From Pseudomonas sp. Irchel s3b2 (lineage in GTDB: Bacteria > Pseudomonadota > Gammaproteobacteria > Pseudomonadales > Pseudomonadaceae), in the NCBI RefSeq assembly GCF_900187445.1, contig NZ_FYEB01000012.1, forward strand, positions 62,001 to 126,000: a stretch of 64,000 bases of DNA. The letters are read 5' to 3'. How positions within the stretch are numbered: position 1 is the first letter of the stretch; every line of letters begins with the position of its first letter. Shown here in pieces: positions 60,525 to 64,000 of the stretch. A program made the translations under genes and the position numbers. Under the pieces are notes generated by a model, which saw only the letters and a list, made by a program, of their open reading frames with translations, did not search any database and had not been told where the DNA came from.

Positions 60525-61154
60525 TTATGAGAGAGGTTGGGATCGCGTGAGTACCACTTTTTTCGTTTTTTGCCAGGAGTGCAGCAGGTCAGGAAACTCG
60601 TCTGTCACCCCCCACCTCTGGCCAAACGGCGGAAGCTTGTACTCCTTCCTCAACTCATTCGCTAACAGATACACCTCGTACCCAAAGTATCCGACGATCT
60701 CTGCCTCATGGCCATAAACCTCTGTAGGGTCAAAGGACGCATCATGAATCGCGTGAAGGTGCTGATTTGCCAATGCCTTCTCGGTTGCTATGGAAACTAA
60801 GGCGCTCGCATGCTTCGAATCCAGATACTTCAGTGCATCACGAGAAATATCGAGGTCAGGGTAGGCGCAACTCGGCCAATTTTGATAGTCAGTGTGTGGG
60901 TCTAAAGAGGCCGCGTACTCGTGGTAGTCCCGGACGTTTCGTCGTGACTGTAGTGCGTAAAGATCGAGCACTGCAATCAGCTCAACGGCTGCAAATCTCG
61001 CATCTAGTCTCCGATCACGAATTTTGAAAAACCAATCCTTTAACCATCCGATCAGGGCCGCGACGACACCACTTGCCAAGACTATTTTGGCAATGTCTCC
61101 CCATCCGAGCCCTGTACTGACGGCGGCGGCTGCCGATCCCTGTATTGCATCCAC
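60525..61154 (-). CDS. hypothetical single-pass membrane protein
   Basis: About 209 residues. GTG 61154 with GGAAGG upstream gives VDAIQGSAAAAVS, then one transmembrane helix (DIAKIVLASGVVAALIGWLK) and a soluble charged domain ending with LLHSWQKTKKVVLTRSQ. The longer frame to 61352 runs into a GC-rich repeat and is unlikely to be translated. It converges on the nuclease operon (15-base gap between stops). No family recognised; one-helix proteins with cytoplasmic domains are frequent in defence islands. Confidence 0.65.
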   Translation of the reverse strand: MDAIQGSAAAAVSTGLGWGDIAKIVLASGVVAALIGWLKDWFFKIRDRRLDARFAAVELIAVLDLYALQSRRNVRDYHEYAASLDPHTDYQNWPSCAYPDLDISRDALKYLDSKHASALVSIATEKALANQHLHAIHDASFDPTEVYGHEAEIVGYFGYEVYLLANELRKEYKLPPFGQRWGVTDEFPDLLHSWQKTKKVVLTRSQPLS

Positions 61155-61216
61155 TTGGCACCTTCCAACGCACATTCGCAATCGAGGTTCATTTGAGCTT
61201 CGTTGTGAGATCTTTT

Positions 61217-61310
61217 GCAAGCGGAGCGCGCAGGCCATCAAGGCCGAAGGCGCGAGGCTGAATGCCCCAGGGCCCAAACATGGCACCCTGCCAAGGCTTG
61301 GTTCTGCGCG
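61217..61310. repeat. GC-rich intergenic repeat, copy 1
   Basis: Starts GCAAGCGGAGCGCGCAGG and reaches GGCTTGGTTC after about 75 bases of stem-forming sequence; both anchor sequences recur at 62557. The element looks structured and lies between the membrane-protein gene and the DUF4238 gene. Confidence 0.6.
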
Positions 61311-61406
61311 GCGCCATGTTACTACCAGCGTTTTGGTGCCCCGGGGTGTCATGACACAGTGCTAAAGTCTCCGCACATTGCGTAGAGAGTAAAGGGAGGG
61401 CGCGAT

Positions 61407-62456
61407 ATGTCAGGGGTACGACAGCACTTCATTCCAAGGTTTTTGCAGAAAGGGTTCAGAATTCCAGGTAACGGCAAAATCGTCCGTTGCTGGGTGTACG
61501 AACAGAGCAGACCCCCCAGGTCTGCAAACATTCAAGACGTAGGGCTCGAAAGGCATTTCTATGCCATCGACAATGAACCTGATCTGGACGATAAAATTAC
61601 TGACAAAGAGAGGGACGTCTACGCACCGTTGGTAGAGAACCTACGTGCCGGCAATCTTACTGAAGCGGTGGTCGAGAGGATTCCAGGGCTGTTAGCTCAC
61701 CTAGAAATCAGAAGTCGGCACGTGCGCCAGAATATGCAGTCGATGGTCGATGAATGTGCCAGTGGCATTCTTGAACATCTATCAGATCCGGCGAACCTCA
61801 GTGCGTTGACTAAAGAACATTTCAGACCAGGCTCCATCATCTTTGACAAGGCCCTGGCCGAGCAGGGTATTAGTCAGCAGCAGGTTCAAGCTTTGCTCGC
61901 TATGGACGAGTCAGTCTTCGACCAGATATTCAAGCCCCTCGTAGCCATATTTGCCGCCCAGATGCCTGCTCAGTTGGATCGTATCAAGTCTTCAATACCG
62001 GGTCTGATCAGAAGCAGTCATGTCCGCTTGCTCAACGAATCCGTGTCGCCAGTTGCCCGCGCCCAGCGTTTCACCGCGCTCCATTACTCAGTTCAAAAGT
62101 TTGAGCCTGGCGATCTGCCGCTGGGGGATTCCGTTGTACTGTTCCATGTGAGAGGCGAGCGAACCTTCAAGCCGTTTATGGATAAGGATGATGAGCTGCT
62201 TCACGTGATTCTGCCGCTGGCGTCGGACAAATACCTCCTTGGTGCGACAGATGTCTCTCAGACATCGCCTCCCCAAAATTTGCCGCTTGAAATCGCCAGG
62301 TGCTCTATGGGGTATTTCATATGCGCGCACCAGAATGATCGTGCTGTCGATCTTCAGGCACAGATAGGAAGTAATGCCAGCTGGCTTTCGGCACGAGAAA
62401 TGAACTCGATACTCAACGAAGTGCTTTCGGAGTTGATGAGCAAGAAGCTAGCTTGA
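61407..62456 (+). CDS. DUF4238 domain protein
   Basis: 349 residues. The N-terminal HFIPRFLQKGFRIPGNG is the DUF4238 signature, followed by ERHFYAIDNEPDLDDKITDK; HVILPLASDKYLLGATD lies in the C-terminal half. The family is widespread as a single gene in accessory and defence regions and its biochemistry is not known. GGGAGGGCGAT precedes the start. It is alone between two copies of a GC-rich repeat. Confidence 0.82.
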   Translation: MSGVRQHFIPRFLQKGFRIPGNGKIVRCWVYEQSRPPRSANIQDVGLERHFYAIDNEPDLDDKITDKERDVYAPLVENLRAGNLTEAVVERIPGLLAHLEIRSRHVRQNMQSMVDECASGILEHLSDPANLSALTKEHFRPGSIIFDKALAEQGISQQQVQALLAMDESVFDQIFKPLVAIFAAQMPAQLDRIKSSIPGLIRSSHVRLLNESVSPVARAQRFTALHYSVQKFEPGDLPLGDSVVLFHVRGERTFKPFMDKDDELLHVILPLASDKYLLGATDVSQTSPPQNLPLEIARCSMGYFICAHQNDRAVDLQAQIGSNASWLSAREMNSILNEVLSELMSKKLA

Positions 62457-62556
62457 ACGGAGTTTGCAAAGGCTGTTCTGCGCGGGGGTGATGAAGCTTA
62501 CGAGATTCGCTTCACCACCTTCCAAACACCGCGACTCAATCACGGAGGAGACAGAC

Positions 62557-62660
62557 GCAAGCGGAGCGCGCAGGCGGAAGGATGGAAGCCCGAAGGGCCA
62601 AGACTCGGCAACGACGAGGCTTGGTTCACGACAGCCGTCCCCGGAGGGGCACGCTCGACA
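62557..62660. repeat. GC-rich intergenic repeat, copy 2
   Basis: GCAAGCGGAGCGCGCAGG, then complementary stretches (AAGCCC and GGGCCAAG-type) and GGCTTGGTTCACGACAG, followed by CCCCGGAGGGG. It shares both anchors with the copy at 61217. The rest of 62457-62885 shows no gene. Confidence 0.6.
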
Positions 62661-62885
62661 CTGACCTTCCCTAAAGCTCCATCAGGAGATGGGTGATAAG
62701 GCCTACCGTCTATGGCTAAGAGATCCATTGGCTCTGTATGGGGTAGAGAGCTCAATGTTCACGCACCCGGATACAAAAATCCGAATAGCGAAAAATAACC
62801 GCCAAGCATGAAAGCTATAGGGAGTGAAGTTTCCTGCAACTCCAGTCACGCTATACCGTAGCTCACTCTCAAGCGGAGGTCGTAA

Positions 62886-63263
62886 ATGCGTCGACCATTG
62901 GTGATGGCATTAGCCAGAGATGCACACAAATGGGGAATGCCAGTGCCGCAGACTAGAGAAGAAGCAGTGTCTGTGAGGGAGCTATGCGCGAATGCAGGAA
63001 TTCCATGCCGTGCGTTCGGTCATCATGCAGAGGTTAAGATGATCGCTCTGATTGAGGACGAAGATAACTTCCTTTTTGTAGCGGACGATGGCCCGTTCTA
63101 TAGCATCGGTCGAAAGCTGATCACTGAAGATGACCCGGCTGACGCAACGTTGAGAACGTTGGAGATCATGGCGTATACCTTTCACGAATACGCTGCGAGA
63201 GAGTGCCTGTATCGACAAAACCTTTTCACCGCTCCGCCAGGCGCATATGGATTTGAGAAATGA
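62886..63263 (+). CDS. putative toxin-like partner of an Xre/ParS antitoxin
   Basis: 125 residues with no domain I recognise: MRRPLVMALARDAHKWGMPV, a central strand-rich section with NFLFVADDGPFYSIGRKL, and a helix ending TFHEYAARECLYRQN. It is not an obvious RES-domain protein (the common partner of DUF2384 antitoxins) and lacks the RES Arg-Tyr-Glu-Ser core. Its stop overlaps the start of the ParS-type gene by four bases (ATGA), typical of a toxin-antitoxin pair. AGCGGAGGTCGTAA is a good ribosome site. Confidence 0.65.
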   Translation: MRRPLVMALARDAHKWGMPVPQTREEAVSVRELCANAGIPCRAFGHHAEVKMIALIEDEDNFLFVADDGPFYSIGRKLITEDDPADATLRTLEIMAYTFHEYAARECLYRQNLFTAPPGAYGFEK

Positions 63264-63700
63264 ATTTCGAATACCAACCTAGCCCATCAGTCTCTGGGAG
63301 CATTTGGGAAACCCTTGGATTGCCTTCACGCGGAACAAGGCTCCATGACCTCATTCATGTAGGTCTTTCTTTTGAGCTTCTTGATCAGGTAGCGAGCCTG
63401 TTACAGATGCAGCGAGCGGATATCTCCAATGCTCTTTGCATGTCACCAGCGATGTTGGCGCGAAGGGCGAAAACTGGTCGCTTTAACACCGCTGAAAGCG
63501 ATCGCTTGGTCGCATTAATAGCTGTGTACGAGGAAGCCCTTTCCCTGTTCGAGAACGATGCCGTCGCCGCGAAGAAATGGATGAACTGCCGGGTTCGTGG
63601 GCTTGGATCAAGGCGCCCACTCGACATGTTGGGGACGAGGGTAGAAACGAATGCTGTCTTGGATCTTATCGGTCGACTGGAGAGGGGAGTGGTTGTCTGA
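63260..63700 (+). CDS. Xre/MbcA/ParS-type antitoxin (DUF2384)
   Basis: 146 residues: an N-terminal HTH (LLDQVASLLQMQRADISNAL, then LCMSPAMLARRAKTGRFN, about residues 35-75) and a C-terminal DUF2384 toxin-binding domain (ESDRLVALIAVYEEALSLFE, then VRGLGSRRPLDMLGT). Such antitoxins bind the operon promoter and neutralise a RES or related toxin. Here the gene is second, coupled to the 125-residue gene, the reverse of the usual antitoxin-first order. Confidence 0.88.
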   Translation: MNFEYQPSPSVSGSIWETLGLPSRGTRLHDLIHVGLSFELLDQVASLLQMQRADISNALCMSPAMLARRAKTGRFNTAESDRLVALIAVYEEALSLFENDAVAAKKWMNCRVRGLGSRRPLDMLGTRVETNAVLDLIGRLERGVVV

Positions 63701-64000
63701 GTTTCGTCAGGGGCGTCGCTCAGCAGTAGCACCTGACGTTGATTGTTGTATTCGCCCCTTCGGGCAACGCCCGGCTTGGCTTAGGTCTTTCGAAAGGGCA
63801 GAGTCCAATATTGAGGTATCAGCTAACCAGCTACGTAGACGGAGTTGAATGACGCTTTTGAGCTCTTGACGCTGCATTTATTGGCTCGTAACGCACTTTT
63901 CTGATGGTAACCCTGCGATTGTTACGATGCATAAAATTACGTTACACCGAAGCTTTCTGGCCTGCTGGCTAAATGCTAAAACTGACGAAAATAGGTCTGT
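63701..64000. other. non-coding right edge with repeated GTAAC motifs
   Basis: No supported gene. A GGGCAACGCCCGG stem lies at about 63763. GTAAC or its complement appears four times within 63885-63955 (at CTCGTAACGC, TGGTAACCC, TTGTTACGA, ACGTTACAC), which may be protein-binding repeats upstream of a gene beyond the edge. Confidence 0.3.

Noticed and set aside
62464..62664. A 66-residue frame after the DUF4238 gene
   Set aside because: It lies across the structured GC-rich repeat and has no protein-like features.
1..64000. tRNA, rRNA, CRISPR arrays, integrases, transposases, replication origin
   Set aside because: None could be found by reading; island-like borders are marked only by gene remnants and short repeats.

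Overview
The window reads as a chromosomal accessory segment of a Pseudomonas, most likely of the P. fluorescens/P. putida type. The grounds are the MvaT-type H-NS remnants (a Pseudomonas hallmark), an aapJQMP amino-acid transporter, a seryl-tRNA synthetase of Pseudomonas type, and many small catabolic operons each next to a LysR, LacI or GntR regulator. I saw no tRNA, rRNA, CRISPR array, integrase or intact insertion sequence.

1-14.5 kb holds small catabolic modules: an MFS efflux gene cut by the left edge; an HSL-type esterase divergent from a LysR gene; a LacI-controlled run (SDR, GldA-like polyol dehydrogenase, cyclase-family hydrolase, LacI) with a clear promoter and a perfect palindromic operator at 3003-3044; a translationally coupled luciferase-like monooxygenase and double-SnoaL pair; and a DHAP-dioxygenase-like cupin, LysR, MFS, SCP2-alpha/beta-hydrolase group. 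14.7-21.6 kb is a sugar-acid or beta-hydroxy-acid catabolic operon (3-hydroxyacyl-CoA-dehydrogenase-like, BKACE/DUF849, MFS, UxaA/GarD-type dehydratase) with a GntR/FCD regulator and a divergent-side SDR. One palindrome, TGTGATCAC(A/G), lies upstream of all three transcription units. 21.7-25 kb has an OYE-type reductase, a pirin and a LysR gene.

25-43.3 kb starts and ends next to two broken MvaT-like 3' gene ends, each followed by a terminator. Besides a PAS chemoreceptor and a decayed ATPase gene, it holds a serine/folate island. On the minus strand the order is glyA-like, dsdA, folD, purU, gntP-type permease, folK, pabB; a LysR gene is divergent from this operon, then come aapJQMP and an extra seryl-tRNA synthetase on the plus strand. 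A 29-bp element (27/29 identical) lies in both the glyA and aapJ control regions. The GlyA-like protein has lost conserved SHMT active-site residues. Together this fits catabolism of an alpha-substituted serine, such as 2-(hydroxymethyl)serine: hydroxymethyl transfer to tetrahydrofolate giving D-serine, dehydration by DsdA to pyruvate, release of the one-carbon unit as formate by FolD and PurU, extra folate supply from FolK/PabB, and a private SerRS to protect translation. This is inference, but it explains every gene in the block.

43.3-64 kb is mostly a defence island: a long RmuC, a PLD-domain protein, an HTH protein, a GmrSD-type DUF262/DUF1524 endonuclease, a decayed restriction enzyme end, a DUF3883 protein, small Pseudomonas proteins, a Gabija-like OLD ATPase/UvrD helicase pair followed by two further nucleases, a small membrane protein, a DUF4238 protein and an Xre/ParS-type toxin-antitoxin operon with a partner that is not an obvious RES toxin. 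Partial gene duplicates and a GC-rich repeat family mark module edges.
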